Positions 1 to 9,500 of a stretch of 64,000 nt of DNA are shown here, one piece after another. The position numbers and the translations under genes were made by a program. The notes below the pieces were generated by a model. That model was given only the letters and a program-made list of their open reading frames with translations, had not been told where the DNA came from and ran no database searches. Origin of the DNA: Paenibacillus glacialis. GTDB taxonomy: Bacteria; Bacillota; Bacilli; Paenibacillales; Paenibacillaceae. Position 1 is the first letter of the stretch; every line of letters starts with the position of its first letter. Location: assembly GCF_001637205.1 (NCBI RefSeq), contig NZ_LVJH01000070.1:62001-126000 (forward strand), read 5' to 3'.

Positions 1-1714
1 TCGCTCTTCCCTCTTCCCCTTCAAGACCAACCATACGTGCACGAACTTCTTCAGACAATTGGATACCCGGAACTTCATTGTGTAGATATTCAGCATTCCG
101 ACCACTTGCAAGCGGCATAATGCCTAAAAAGATCGGCATGTCCAAATGTGCTGTGGCTTCCTTAATCGAGCTGATCAGTTTCGGATCATATACAGGCTGC
201 GTCATAATATAGTCTGCACCCGCAGCAATCTTCTTTTCTAGACGCTGTACAGCTTTATCAAGATGCTTCACATTTGGATTAAATGCGGCTCCTACTACAA
301 AGTTCGCTTTCTGCTTCAATGGCTTTCCGGAGAACGCTATCCCATCATTGAGCTGTTTGATCATTCGGATAATCTCGAAAGAAGTTAGGTCATATACCGA
401 ACTTGATCCCGGCAAATCCCCGAACTTGGCAGGATCACCCGTCACTGCGAGGACATGATCGATCCCAAGTGCATCAAATCCCATTAAGTGAGACTGTGTA
501 CCAATCAAATTACGATCCCTACAAGCGATATGAATCAAAGGACGCATGCCCGTCTGATCTTGTATTAGATACCCTAAGGCCATGTTGCTCATTCGGGTTA
601 CTGCAAGCGAGTTATCGGCTAGTGTTAATGCATCACAACCTGCTTTCTTCAGCGCCTCAGCCCCGAGCATAAATTTATTGATGTCTAAGTCACGAGGAGG
701 GTCCAGTTCAACAATGACCGTATGCCGTTGTTTAACAAGATCAACAATCGTAGGCTCACGATCATCTTCAACATTGTCATTCGTATGCTCATATACTACA
801 CGTGGCGCCGGAGACGCCAACACGCGATTTTTATCAATAGGATTAGGAACATAGCCCGTTAATGCCTTGGAAATCTCTTTAATATGTTCAGGCGTTGTTC
901 CACAGCATCCCCCAACAATTCGGACACCTAAATCGGCAAATCGTAAGGCCATTGTTCCAAAATACTCTGGCGTTGCCGTGTATCGAACCTCTCCATCCAC
1001 ATAGTCTGCAACCCCAGCATTCGGGAATACAGATACAGGTACACCTAATTGATCCCCAAGACTTTCAACAGCTCGCATCATCCCATTGGGACCCGTACGG
1101 CAATTAAAGCCAATCACATCAGCGCCTTCTTGCTGTAAAATATGTAAAGCTTCAGTCATCGTATACCCATCCAACGTCCGCGCCACGTCTTCTACAGCAA
1201 ATTGACATATGACAGGTAAATCACTGAGCTTACGTACTCGGGAAAGTGCAATGCTTAACTCTTCAACATCATAGAATGACTCTAGCAAGATGCCATCTAC
1301 GCCTTCTGCTAGAAGAGCAGCAATTTGTTGTTCAAAATATATTTTAAGCCTCTTAGTAGATACATTTGTGCGCTTTCCTCCACGTATAGAACCCACAGCA
1401 CCTAGTACATAACCGTCAGGACCCGCTGCATCCCGAGCAATTCTCACGCCAGCGCGATTAATTTCTTCCACCTTAGTTTCCAGTCCATATTTAGACAATT
1501 TATCAAAGTTAGCAGAGAAGGTATTTGATTCTAATACCTGAGCTCCAACCTCCACATATCGACGGTGAACATCCATTATTACTTCTGGTGCAGTTAGGTT
1601 TAATTCTTCATAAGAAATTCCCACGGGGAAACCCATTTGATATAAAAAGGTACCCATCGCCCCGTCCCCGATTAGCACATTATTCTCCCATGCTTGCCGC
1701 AAATCCGGTTTCAT
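1..1714 (-). CDS. Bifunctional homocysteine S-methyltransferase / methylenetetrahydrofolate reductase (3' end outside window)
   Basis: I translated this by hand; the frame is open from an ATG at 1714 to the left edge, about 571 residues. The N-terminal part (about 1-300) is a cobalamin-independent homocysteine methyltransferase domain, with the early glycine-rich GDGAMGT motif, a GFNC segment and the GGCCGT zinc-binding cysteine pair. From about residue 325 it becomes a methylenetetrahydrofolate reductase TIM barrel (ELDPPRD, AVTGDP, TQPVYD motifs). The order and length match the YitJ-type fusion of Bacillus (about 610 residues), so only the last 40 or so residues are missing. It would make 5-methyl-THF and transfer a methyl group to homocysteine in the cytoplasm. 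A GGACGG-type ribosome site precedes the ATG. I saw no S-box riboswitch upstream. Confidence 0.9.
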   Translation of the reverse strand, partial: MKPDLRQAWENNVLIGDGAMGTFLYQMGFPVGISYEELNLTAPEVIMDVHRRYVEVGAQVLESNTFSANFDKLSKYGLETKVEEINRAGVRIARDAAGPDGYVLGAVGSIRGGKRTNVSTKRLKIYFEQQIAALLAEGVDGILLESFYDVEELSIALSRVRKLSDLPVICQFAVEDVARTLDGYTMTEALHILQQEGADVIGFNCRTGPNGMMRAVESLGDQLGVPVSVFPNAGVADYVDGEVRYTATPEYFGTMALRFADLGVRIVGGCCGTTPEHIKEISKALTGYVPNPIDKNRVLASPAPRVVYEHTNDNVEDDREPTIVDLVKQRHTVIVELDPPRDLDINKFMLGAEALKKAGCDALTLADNSLAVTRMSNMALGYLIQDQTGMRPLIHIACRDRNLIGTQSHLMGFDALGIDHVLAVTGDPAKFGDLPGSSSVYDLTSFEIIRMIKQLNDGIAFSGKPLKQKANFVVGAAFNPNVKHLDKAVQRLEKKIAAGADYIMTQPVYDPKLISSIKEATAHLDMPIFLGIMPLASGRNAEYLHNEVPGIQLSEEVRARMVGLEGEEGRA

Positions 1715-1822
1715 GTTTCCGTCCTCCACCCTGATAATAGTTTCGTATAAATGTATCATATATCACTATTAAAGATAAGCGTTCTATATGAAAATAGTTC
1801 TAGGAATTAGGAGATTAGAATA

Positions 1823-1865
1823 GAAAAGCCTGTAGCCTTATATCTTTCGATACTAGCTACAAGCT
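1823..1865 (-). terminator. Terminator of dapF
   Basis: Ten-base stem (1827-1836 with 1856-1865, one G-U pair), extended by an inner TATC/GATA stem, followed on the minus strand by TTTTCT. It lies 34 bases after the dapF stop. Confidence 0.8.
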
Positions 1866-1898
1866 AAGTTAAGTCGTATTCGGACTGAGTCTAGACGC

Positions 1899-2735
1899 TT
1901 ACACTTCTATCTTTCCTGTATACACTACAGATGCGAGTCCTGTCATATACACATGGTTGTCATCTTCGTTCCATTCAATGAACAAGTCGCCACCCTTAAG
2001 GCTAATCCATGCTGAGCGATCAGTAGTTCCATTCAGTACAGAGGAGACGAGTGTGGCACATGCCCCCGTTCCACAAGCTAGTGTAGGCCCCGCACCGCGT
2101 TCCCACACGCGCATATCTACATGACTCCGGTCTTGTACTGTAGCAAATTCCACATTCACTTTTTTCGGAAAATAAGGATGTACCTCAAGTGCTGGCCCCC
2201 ATGTACCCAAGTCAAATGAGACCGCATCCTTCACATAAATCACACAGTGAGGGTTGCCCATGGATACGGCAGTGAAATGAAATTGCTGTCCATTTGCATC
2301 GATGGGTTGATTCACGACTGGGTTAGCTTGAATTGTCGTCGGTATTTGAACCCCATCTAGCATGGGTTCTCCCATATCAACCGTTACTTTCTCCACATTG
2401 CCATCCTTCACTTGAAGCTGTACCTGTTGTGCGCCCGCTCCTAAGGTTTCGATCGTGATCTTATCCTCCGTAACATACCCATGATCATACACATACTTCG
2501 CTACACAACGAATGGCATTACCACACTGTTCTGCTTCTGAACCATCGGAATTCATAATTCTCATCTTGAAATCTGCAACATCCGAAGGAAGGATGTACAC
2601 AAGTCCGTCAGCACCAATACCGAAAAATCTATTACATAAACGAACAGCTAACTCCGAAGCATTGAGAGGAAGTTCCTGTTCCCCGTATACAACAATAAAG
2701 TCATTACCTAATCCGTGCATTTTTGTAAATTCCAT
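1899..2735 (-). CDS. dapF: Diaminopimelate epimerase
   Basis: 278 residues, the usual DapF length. It interconverts LL- and meso-diaminopimelate for lysine and peptidoglycan synthesis. The N-terminal MHGLGNDF motif is present. The two catalytic cysteines are visible as Cys71 in EQCGNAIRC and Cys221 in ACGTGAC, in the two pseudo-symmetric halves of the fold. The ATG follows GGAG at a spacing of about ten bases. The gene appears monocistronic: its own terminator follows, and 78 bases separate it from the ATPase gene upstream on the same strand. No lysine riboswitch was seen. Confidence 0.96.
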   Translation of the reverse strand: MEFTKMHGLGNDFIVVYGEQELPLNASELAVRLCNRFFGIGADGLVYILPSDVADFKMRIMNSDGSEAEQCGNAIRCVAKYVYDHGYVTEDKITIETLGAGAQQVQLQVKDGNVEKVTVDMGEPMLDGVQIPTTIQANPVVNQPIDANGQQFHFTAVSMGNPHCVIYVKDAVSFDLGTWGPALEVHPYFPKKVNVEFATVQDRSHVDMRVWERGAGPTLACGTGACATLVSSVLNGTTDRSAWISLKGGDLFIEWNEDDNHVYMTGLASVVYTGKIEV

Positions 2736-2813
2736 GTTTATCTCGCTCCTCTACAGCATCTACAACTACTGTAAAATAGCATATCGTACAGTCCTCACAA
2801 GAATCTATTGATT

Positions 2814-5612
2814 TTATGCTGAAATCTTTGTACTTTTTGCCACGATTCGTTGATTTCCACCCGTTCTTGTCTTTCTTCCTCCCCAGACACTACCCGCTCC
2901 CATCAGGAACGTAGGAATGCCAGCTGCCACAATGGTAAGCGCCCATTCCCGTAATCCGAGTGGTACGGTTTTGAATATCGGTTGAAGGGGTTCAATATAG
3001 AACACGCCCAACATAAGAAGGACTGAAGAAAGCACAGCCAGAACCAAATATTTATTCTGAAATGGATTGCGATGGAATACAGAACGAGAACTCCGGCAAT
3101 CAAATACATGGAATAACTGAGCCATAACAAGTGTAGCAAATGCAACGGATTGTGCCTTCAGTAACTGTCCATCTTGATCTGGAGCAACACGTAACGTGAG
3201 CCAAAATGCTGCAAGCGTACATATTCCGATTAGAAATCCGCGGCTAATAATTTTCCAACCAAGCCGACGAGCAAATATGTTTTCTTTAGCACCACGCGGT
3301 TTGTGCTCCATCAGGTCTTTCTCAGGTTGGTCAACGCCTAATGCCATCGCAGGTAACCCATCCGTAACGAGATTGACCCATAATATCTGAATGGGTAGCA
3401 GTGGTAGTGGTAGTGCAAGCATCATCGCGAAGAACATCGTCAAGATTTCCCCCACATTCGAAGCGAGCAGATAACGGATGAACTTACGAATATTCTCGTA
3501 GATGTTACGCCCTTCTTCAATCGCAGATACAATAGTAGAGAAATTGTCATCGCTAAGAATTAACGAAGAAGCTTCCTTCGTTACATCTGTTCCAGTGATG
3601 CCCATCGCTATACCGATATCTGCTGCCTTGATGGCAGGCGCATCATTCACACCATCGCCTGTCATGGCAACCACGTGTCCCTTACGTTGTAATGATTTGA
3701 CGATGCGAAGCTTATGTTCTGGAGATACTCGAGCATAGACATAGATTTGATCGACCTTAGCATCCAGTTGATCATCACTAAGTCGTGATAGCTCCTGTCC
3801 AGATAGAGAGAGACCGCCCCTAGGCAGAATGCCAAGCTGATGAGCAATCGCTTCCGCTGTTGTGCCATGGTCTCCTGTAATCATGACCGTCTTAATACCT
3901 GCGCGACGACACGTGGTGATTGCATCTTTCACTTCACGACGTGGCGGATCAATCATCCCAGCAAGTCCTACAAAGACCAGTTGTGATTCCGCTTCCGACT
4001 CACTAGCCACCCTTTCTTGCGGACGCAATTCCCGATACGCTGTACCGAGAACTCGTAATGCGCCAGAAGACATCTCTTCATTCGCAGTCAACACTAGCTT
4101 ACGCATCATACCTGTGAATGGAATAGCATTTCCTCCCCATAGGATATGAGAACATTGATTCAACAGCACATCTGGTGCTCCTTTGGTGTATAGAAGTCTT
4201 CCTCCCTGATGCGTCACAATAACGGACATGAGTTTACGTTCTGAGTCGAAAGGAAATTCTTGCTCGCGTTGATACACACTGCCAAGCGAATGCGGTGACA
4301 TGCCCATTTTGGATGAAAGAGCTACAAGTGCACCTTCAGTCGGGTCTCCCTTCAAATCCCATGAAGAAGTAGTCCCTTTCTCCTCTTTAATCTTTTTCTT
4401 CCCACGTGTCTCGTCAGATACATTCTCTACGATCTCCGAGTTGTTACACAATGCACTGATCTGAAGCAAACGGCGCAAGCTCTGATCATTCTTCAGGTCA
4501 ACTGGACGTTTAGCTTCTAATATTTGCCCGATCGGAGCGTATCCGTCCCCTGTAACCTCCAAGGATCTGCCTCCAACCCAGACGGACGTAACCGTCATCT
4601 TATTCTGAGTTAACGTTCCCGTCTTATCCGAGCAGATCACAGATGCACAGCCAAGCGTCTCTACAGACGGCAGCTTACGAACAATCGCTTTACGCTTAAT
4701 CATCCGCTGCACACCAAGTGCCAATGCTACAGTCACGATAGCCGGTAGCCCTTCAGGAATTGCAGCGACGGCTAAACTAACGCCTGCTAGTAACATACCC
4801 ATAGGAGGCTGTCCGTGTAGAATACCTGCACCAACGACCATTATGGTCAAGGCCAATGAGAGTATAATTAGAATTTTCCCAAGCTGTTCTAATCGATGTT
4901 GCAGTGGCGTTTCCATGGATTCAGTATTTTGAATCAAATCAGCAATTTTACCCATTTCCGTGTTCATACCTGTACGTACAACGATACCTTTGGCTGTACC
5001 TCTAGTCATCATCGTACCCATGAAACCGATATTCTTCTGATCACCGAGCGGCACGTCTTCTTCACTAATGACTTGGCAATGTTTCGTAACGGGTAACGAT
5101 TCACCTGTCAGTGCAGATTCCTCAACACTACAGCTACTCGTCTCAATCCAACGTACATCTGCTGGAACTCGGTCCCCACTTTCCATAACAACCACATCAC
5201 CAGGCACAAGTAAGCGGGTTGAGATAATGTCTAATTTACCTCCACGTAATACTTTGGCAGTGGGCGCTGATAACTGCTTAAGTGCACGAAGCGAACGTTC
5301 TGCACGGAACTCCTGAATAAACCCCAATACGCCATTCAAGAGAATAATAGCGATGATCGTAACAGCGTCTAAATATTCACCTAATAAACCAGATATTAGC
5401 GTTGCCCCCATCAATACAACGACCATGAAATCTTTGAATTGATTCAAAAATAGAATAATGGGGGAGATTCGTTTCCCTTCGGTTAACTCATTTAATCCAC
5501 TCTTCTCCCTAACTTGTTTCGCTTCCTCTTCCGTGAGGCCTTGCTGTGGCTGAACACCCATAACATGCTGTAGCTCTTCCGCATCCATCTGATGCCATCT
5601 TTTCAATTCCAT
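2814..5612 (-). CDS. Cation-transporting P-type ATPase, SERCA-like (YloB family)
   Basis: 932 residues of a P2A-type ATPase that probably exports Ca2+ across the cell membrane at the cost of ATP. In order: an N-terminal cation-ATPase domain (about 1-75), TM pair, actuator domain with TGES at 169-172, PEGLP in TM4 at 286-290, the phosphorylated Asp329 in DKTGTLT, the nucleotide domain with KGAP, the hinge TGDGVNDAP, then six C-terminal membrane segments. PEGLP is the calcium-pump version of the TM4 motif. The gene is divergent from rqcH, as yloB is next to yloA in Bacillus. The start follows GGGAGGG. No Mn2+ (yybP-ykoY) leader was recognised upstream. Confidence 0.92.
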   Translation of the reverse strand: MELKRWHQMDAEELQHVMGVQPQQGLTEEEAKQVREKSGLNELTEGKRISPIILFLNQFKDFMVVVLMGATLISGLLGEYLDAVTIIAIILLNGVLGFIQEFRAERSLRALKQLSAPTAKVLRGGKLDIISTRLLVPGDVVVMESGDRVPADVRWIETSSCSVEESALTGESLPVTKHCQVISEEDVPLGDQKNIGFMGTMMTRGTAKGIVVRTGMNTEMGKIADLIQNTESMETPLQHRLEQLGKILIILSLALTIMVVGAGILHGQPPMGMLLAGVSLAVAAIPEGLPAIVTVALALGVQRMIKRKAIVRKLPSVETLGCASVICSDKTGTLTQNKMTVTSVWVGGRSLEVTGDGYAPIGQILEAKRPVDLKNDQSLRRLLQISALCNNSEIVENVSDETRGKKKIKEEKGTTSSWDLKGDPTEGALVALSSKMGMSPHSLGSVYQREQEFPFDSERKLMSVIVTHQGGRLLYTKGAPDVLLNQCSHILWGGNAIPFTGMMRKLVLTANEEMSSGALRVLGTAYRELRPQERVASESEAESQLVFVGLAGMIDPPRREVKDAITTCRRAGIKTVMITGDHGTTAEAIAHQLGILPRGGLSLSGQELSRLSDDQLDAKVDQIYVYARVSPEHKLRIVKSLQRKGHVVAMTGDGVNDAPAIKAADIGIAMGITGTDVTKEASSLILSDDNFSTIVSAIEEGRNIYENIRKFIRYLLASNVGEILTMFFAMMLALPLPLLPIQILWVNLVTDGLPAMALGVDQPEKDLMEHKPRGAKENIFARRLGWKIISRGFLIGICTLAAFWLTLRVAPDQDGQLLKAQSVAFATLVMAQLFHVFDCRSSRSVFHRNPFQNKYLVLAVLSSVLLMLGVFYIEPLQPIFKTVPLGLREWALTIVAAGIPTFLMGAGSVWGGRKTRTGGNQRIVAKSTKISA

Positions 5613-5838
5613 GCTTTTACGTTCCCTCCCGGTCTACTGCAGTTTTTAGCGGCGTAACAGCTTTTCCACCTGGTATAAGGTAATAATATTCGGACAGGGG
5701 TTAAAATATCACCGGGCTTCCTCTTAAGTTTTTGTCCAAACTATGGCATCATAGAGAAAGTAAGATTTAATGAACCACTATAAACAATACTTAGATGATG
5801 GAATCATGCTTGAACATGATAGATGGGAGATATAGATT

Positions 5839-7599
5839 ATGGCATTAGATGGTATTGTCACAAGGGCTATTGTACAAGCGCTACAAGTATATAAAGGTGC
5901 CCGCATTAACAAAATATATCAACCGAACAACCGCGACATTCTTTTTACTCTGCGTTCTAGAGAAGGGAATTCTAAATTACTACTCTCAGTCAATCCGACC
6001 TATCCACGCGTACAAATCACATCGAAAAGCTTCTTAAACCCACAAGAAGCGCCAATGTTCTGTATGCTTATGCGTAAACACTGTGAGAGCGGTACGATCG
6101 AAGATATCCAGCAAGTAGGGATGGAGCGAGTGATCCATATCTCCATTCGTCAACGTGACGAGCTTGGAGATGTGTCTTTGAAGAAGATTATCATTGAACT
6201 CATGGGGCGACACAGCAACATCATTCTCATGGATGCTTCAACCGGAACCATTCTAGATGGTATTCATCATGTCACGCCTGCGATCAGTAGTTTTCGCATA
6301 GTCATGCCCGGTGTCGCTTATACAGAGCCTCCAGAACAGAATAAGCTGAATCCACTTGAAATCGATCAGGAAACGTTCACCGAGTCTTACAAGGATACGG
6401 ACCAAGAGCCTATTTCTTGGATTGTCGACTCATTCAGTGGACTAAGCCCATTAATTGCACAAGAAATCATATTTCGTGCGCGCCAAGAGGGTCATGTCAC
6501 AGAACAAGAAGAAAGAATTGATGCAACTATGCTATGGCAAGCTTTTTCCCAAGTCATGGAATCTGCAAAGTTGCATCAGTATGAACCCGTTATTGGGGCC
6601 AATGCCAAAGGGAAACTCGTGTTCTCTGCCATACCTCTTAAGATGCTTGACAGCGAGGTAACCACATACAATTCCATAAGTGAATGTATGGAGGAGTATT
6701 ACGGAGATAAGGCAGAACGGGATACCGTCAAGCAGAAGGTAAGTGATCTACTTCGCTTTCTTAACAATGAACGGACCAAGAATATTAAAAAGCTCGATCA
6801 TCTTAATGAAGATTTAATCGAAGCTGGAGACGCAGATCAATACCGTATCTGGGGCGAGCTTATCTTTGCTTCCCTTTACATGATCAATAAAGGGGACTCA
6901 ACCGCTCAGTTAATTAACTTCTATGATGAAGAACAAGCGACGGTTGAAATCCCGCTCGATCCGCTATTAAGCCCTACTGATAACGCTCAACGATATTTCA
7001 AGAAATATAATAAATACAAAAATAGTCTTGTCGTCATCGATGAGCAGCTACACAAGACACGCGAAGAAATTCGGTACATGGAAGAACTATTACAACAACT
7101 TGCGCACGCTTCGATGAACGATATTGAGGAAATTCGCGAAGAATTGATCCAGCAACAATACTTGCGAGACCGAAGTAAGAAGACGAATAAGAAGAAGGTC
7201 AAGAAGAAGACCGATCGTCCTACCCTACATGTATTTACGTCTTCAGAAGGAATAGATATCTACGTAGGTAAAAATAATCTACAAAATGAATATGTCACTA
7301 ACCGTTTGGCAAGCCCAAATGACACTTGGTTGCACACCAAGGATATCCCTGGGTCACACGTTGTTATTCGTAGCGAAGAGTTCGGAGAAGCCACACTGGA
7401 AGAAGCTGCTCAGCTTGCAGCTTATTTCAGCCAAGCCAAAGAATCAAGCAGCGTGCCTGTCGACACAACCTTAATCCGACATGTACGTAAACCAAGTGGA
7501 TCGAAACCTGGTTTTGTCATTTATGACCACCAGAAGACGCTGTTCGTTACACCTGATGAGCGACGTATCAAGGAATTGGCGAGCATCATTAAGAATTAG
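5839..7599 (+). CDS. rqcH: Ribosome quality control factor RqcH (NFACT protein, Rqc2 homologue; formerly fibronectin-binding protein)
   Basis: 586 residues. RqcH binds stalled large ribosomal subunits with tRNA-Ala and adds C-terminal alanine tails that mark the nascent chain for proteolysis. The N-terminal NFACT-N domain begins MALDGIVTRA; helix-hairpin-helix and long coiled-coil segments follow (about 290-450, with a lysine-rich stretch near 450); the C-terminal NFACT-R domain (about 460-570) has WLHTKDIPGSH. The functional Asp-Arg pair described in B. subtilis (Asp97/Arg98) seems to read Glu96-Arg97 here. GGGAG precedes the ATG by about ten bases. The neighbour across the divergent promoter region is the YloB-type ATPase. 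Confidence 0.93.
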   Translation: MALDGIVTRAIVQALQVYKGARINKIYQPNNRDILFTLRSREGNSKLLLSVNPTYPRVQITSKSFLNPQEAPMFCMLMRKHCESGTIEDIQQVGMERVIHISIRQRDELGDVSLKKIIIELMGRHSNIILMDASTGTILDGIHHVTPAISSFRIVMPGVAYTEPPEQNKLNPLEIDQETFTESYKDTDQEPISWIVDSFSGLSPLIAQEIIFRARQEGHVTEQEERIDATMLWQAFSQVMESAKLHQYEPVIGANAKGKLVFSAIPLKMLDSEVTTYNSISECMEEYYGDKAERDTVKQKVSDLLRFLNNERTKNIKKLDHLNEDLIEAGDADQYRIWGELIFASLYMINKGDSTAQLINFYDEEQATVEIPLDPLLSPTDNAQRYFKKYNKYKNSLVVIDEQLHKTREEIRYMEELLQQLAHASMNDIEEIREELIQQQYLRDRSKKTNKKKVKKKTDRPTLHVFTSSEGIDIYVGKNNLQNEYVTNRLASPNDTWLHTKDIPGSHVVIRSEEFGEATLEEAAQLAAYFSQAKESSSVPVDTTLIRHVRKPSGSKPGFVIYDHQKTLFVTPDERRIKELASIIKN

Positions 7600-7614
7600 A
7601 CATACTTTCAATAA

Positions 7615-7661
7615 CATAATAAGGACCTGACGTTGAACATATACGTCAGGTCCTTATTATG
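7615..7661. terminator. Bidirectional terminator between rqcH and the PHP gene
   Basis: Perfect 19-base stem (7615-7633 with 7643-7661) around a nine-base loop, ending in T-rich sequence on both strands. It separates two convergent genes. Confidence 0.9.
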
Positions 7662-7695
7662 TATGTTGTTCCAGTTCAATTTAAAGCTCGATATC

Positions 7696-8547
7696 CTATC
7701 TCTTCTTCAATTGTTCCAACACATCTATGGAGACCGTTACACTTCCGATATCGCCATGAAATACAACACCTTGTCTCGCGCCATGGAAATCCGAACCACC
7801 TGTAACGATCAGATTATATTCTTCTGCCAGAGCAAGATAGCGAGACTCTTCCTCTTGCCCATGATCAGAATGATAGACTTCAATCCCTGCAGGATTTGCC
7901 CTCTCGATAATATCTCGAACGAGTGCATCATCTTTATACAATCCTGGATGAGCAATGACCGGCGCCCCTCCTGCTTCTCTAATCCAATGACAAGCATCTT
8001 CTGGCGAAATACGTGTCTCAGATATGAAGGCTTGCGCTCCTTCCGCTAAATAACGATCGAACGCATCACGCATATCAGAGGCATATCCCTTCTCAACTAA
8101 TACATCCGCTATATGCGGACGCCCAATGCTCTCATCAGGGAGTAACGGACGGCCTAGTCCTTTTACTACATCATCTAAGGTGATGTTGACACCTAACTCC
8201 TGAAGTTTATCTATGATTTTCCCATTCCTTAACTGTCGAGTTTCACGAAGCTCTTCAAGCCTTAAACGGAATTGAACATCCTTATAATCCACATAATAAC
8301 CCAGTACATGAATATCTTTTCCACCCGCACGGGTACTGATCTCAACACCTGGAACGACAACAATGCCATATTGCTCACCCGCTACCATTGCTTCTTCAAT
8401 GCCAGCTACCGTGTCATGATCAGTAATACTTACAGCAGTGAGGCCTCTCTCTTTCGCTAACTGAACATTAACCTTTGGTGCTTGCATACCATCCGAAGCT
8501 TGTGTATGCGTATGTAGATCACATCGTGCCTGCTCTTTGTTTATCAT
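7696..8547 (-). CDS. PHP-domain phosphoesterase (TrpH/YciV-like)
   Basis: 283 residues from the preferred ATG at 8547, which follows AGGAG by about nine bases. The open frame runs 33 codons further upstream without a convincing ribosome site. The metal-binding PHP motifs are in order: DLHTHTQASDG near the N terminus, SITDHDT, a central IAHPG, and the C-terminal GGSDFHG. Relatives hydrolyse nucleoside 3',5'-bisphosphates or act as 5'-3' exonucleases on short RNA; which applies here cannot be told from sequence. It is a single gene, converging on rqcH through a shared terminator. Confidence 0.88.
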   Translation of the reverse strand: MINKEQARCDLHTHTQASDGMQAPKVNVQLAKERGLTAVSITDHDTVAGIEEAMVAGEQYGIVVVPGVEISTRAGGKDIHVLGYYVDYKDVQFRLRLEELRETRQLRNGKIIDKLQELGVNITLDDVVKGLGRPLLPDESIGRPHIADVLVEKGYASDMRDAFDRYLAEGAQAFISETRISPEDACHWIREAGGAPVIAHPGLYKDDALVRDIIERANPAGIEVYHSDHGQEEESRYLALAEEYNLIVTGGSDFHGARQGVVFHGDIGSVTVSIDVLEQLKKR

Positions 8548-8680
8548 CTCAGCTTCTCCTTCATCAATCGAAATGCATATTAGCGTTGATTTTAGTTGAA
8601 TTGTATAGAACTTATGGAGTTTATGAAGCAGGTGCAAATTCCTCACAATACTATTGTAACGTAATCATCTGGAATCACAC

Positions 8681-8712
8681 AAAAAAACATGCAGTTCAAC
8701 GTCTGCATGTTA
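8681..8712 (-). terminator. Terminator of the 8753-9190 gene
   Basis: Stem of 8687-8694 with 8703-8710, followed on the minus strand by seven T residues. It lies 41 bases past the stop of the gene at 8753-9190. Confidence 0.85.
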
Positions 8713-8752
8713 CATACTTCGTAAATCATCATCATTTCATAGATTGCTAGAT

Positions 8753-9190
8753 TCACTTCCGTTTACGAGTGTTCTTGAGCAGAGTCATCCTACGACTATG
8801 TCTCAACCAAGAATAATATGATTTCAAATCTCTTAATTCAATCGTCTCTGACATTTTCCCTAGGTACGTGACAATGATCATCTTATGAAGCGTATTCCCT
8901 ATGAGGTCAACTTCACTTTCGAGCTTGGTAAATTCAGCTACAACAACAATATCTTCATCAATCAAGTATACATCTTGCTCATTACGGTAGTAGGGAGTTA
9001 TCCTGTTCTGCTTCAAACATTCCCACATCCATGCTGCAATCTTATTGAAATCAACCTCTCCATCTTGAACCCGATCCATATATCGAATTCTCGCATGGCT
9101 AGTGATGACGATGTCGGCTACCCGTTTATCACCAAGAACCACATAAAACGGTTCATAAGTGCTGAAACGTTCCATTCTCTTGTCGCGCAT
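8753..9190 (-). CDS. Conserved hypothetical protein, 145 residues
   Basis: I do not recognise the family securely. The protein is soluble, with no signal peptide or membrane segment, alternating beta-like stretches (VYLIDEDIVVVAEF, MIIVTYLGKM) and a basic C terminus. The segment TSHARIRYMDR faintly resembles the start of small RelE/BrnT-like folds, but this is too weak for a name. The first ATG follows GGTGGAGAG; a second ATG five codons in is also possible. It has its own terminator and no operon partner. Confidence 0.7.
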   Translation of the reverse strand: MRDKRMERFSTYEPFYVVLGDKRVADIVITSHARIRYMDRVQDGEVDFNKIAAWMWECLKQNRITPYYRNEQDVYLIDEDIVVVAEFTKLESEVDLIGNTLHKMIIVTYLGKMSETIELRDLKSYYSWLRHSRRMTLLKNTRKRK

Positions 9191-9294
9191 GCGGTATCAC
9201 TCTCCACCGTATAGGTCTTTATATCTACTCTGTTATGTATTTATACCTATCATATTACATTATATACCTACCAATCACAAGCTAGGTTACAAGC

Positions 9295-9395
9295 CAAGTA
9301 GAAACGGCAGCGCCGTCCTTCTCCAAGGACGGCACCCGTTTCAGCGGAAATATAAGGAATAGAGTATCAAGTGAAACTTATACTTTCTTATATTT
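9295..9395. repeat. Dispersed two-hairpin intergenic repeat, copy 1
   Basis: First hairpin: GAAACGG (9301-9307) pairs with CCGTTTC (9336-9342), enclosing a perfect nine-base stem (9312-9320 with 9325-9333) and CTCC loop. Second hairpin: nine-base arms at 9348-9356 and 9387-9395, with an inner AGTAT/ATACT pair and AAGT-gaa-ACTT tip. Nearly identical sequence recurs at 42890-43074 and a decayed form at 34612-34710. Confidence 0.85.
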
Positions 9396-9396
9396 A

Positions 9397-9425
9397 TAAA
9401 AAAACGGCCCTCTACAGGGCCGTAT
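9397..9425 (-). terminator. Terminator of ylbF-ylbG
   Basis: Stem ACGGCCC (9404-9410) with GGGCCGT (9417-9423), followed on the minus strand by seven T residues. It lies between the ylbG stop and repeat copy 1. Confidence 0.88.
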
Positions 9426-9466
9426 CATCGTCATAGATAGAAAAGATATGGTGAAATATATGATAA

Positions 9467-9497
9467 ATTACTTCTTAGATGGATTACTTCTTAGATG
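9467..9497. repeat. 15-bp tandem duplication just after ylbG
   Basis: The 15-mer ATTACTTCTTAGATG occurs at 9467-9481 and again at 9483-9497, ending three bases from the ylbG stop. It looks like a slippage duplication with no evident function. Confidence 0.8.
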
Positions 9498-9500
9498 ACT

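Noticed and set aside
1715..1898. Possible SAM (S-box) riboswitch upstream of the methionine-cycle gene
   Set aside because: The sequence before the start shows no S-box core; the only hairpin there is the dapF terminator.
5613..5838. Possible Mn2+ (yybP-ykoY) riboswitch before the P-type ATPase
   Set aside because: Such leaders often precede YloB-type pumps, but the conserved internal loops are not recognisable here.
7633..8049. 138-residue plus-strand frame opposite the PHP gene
   Set aside because: It starts inside the bidirectional terminator and is antisense to clear PHP motifs; a shadow frame.
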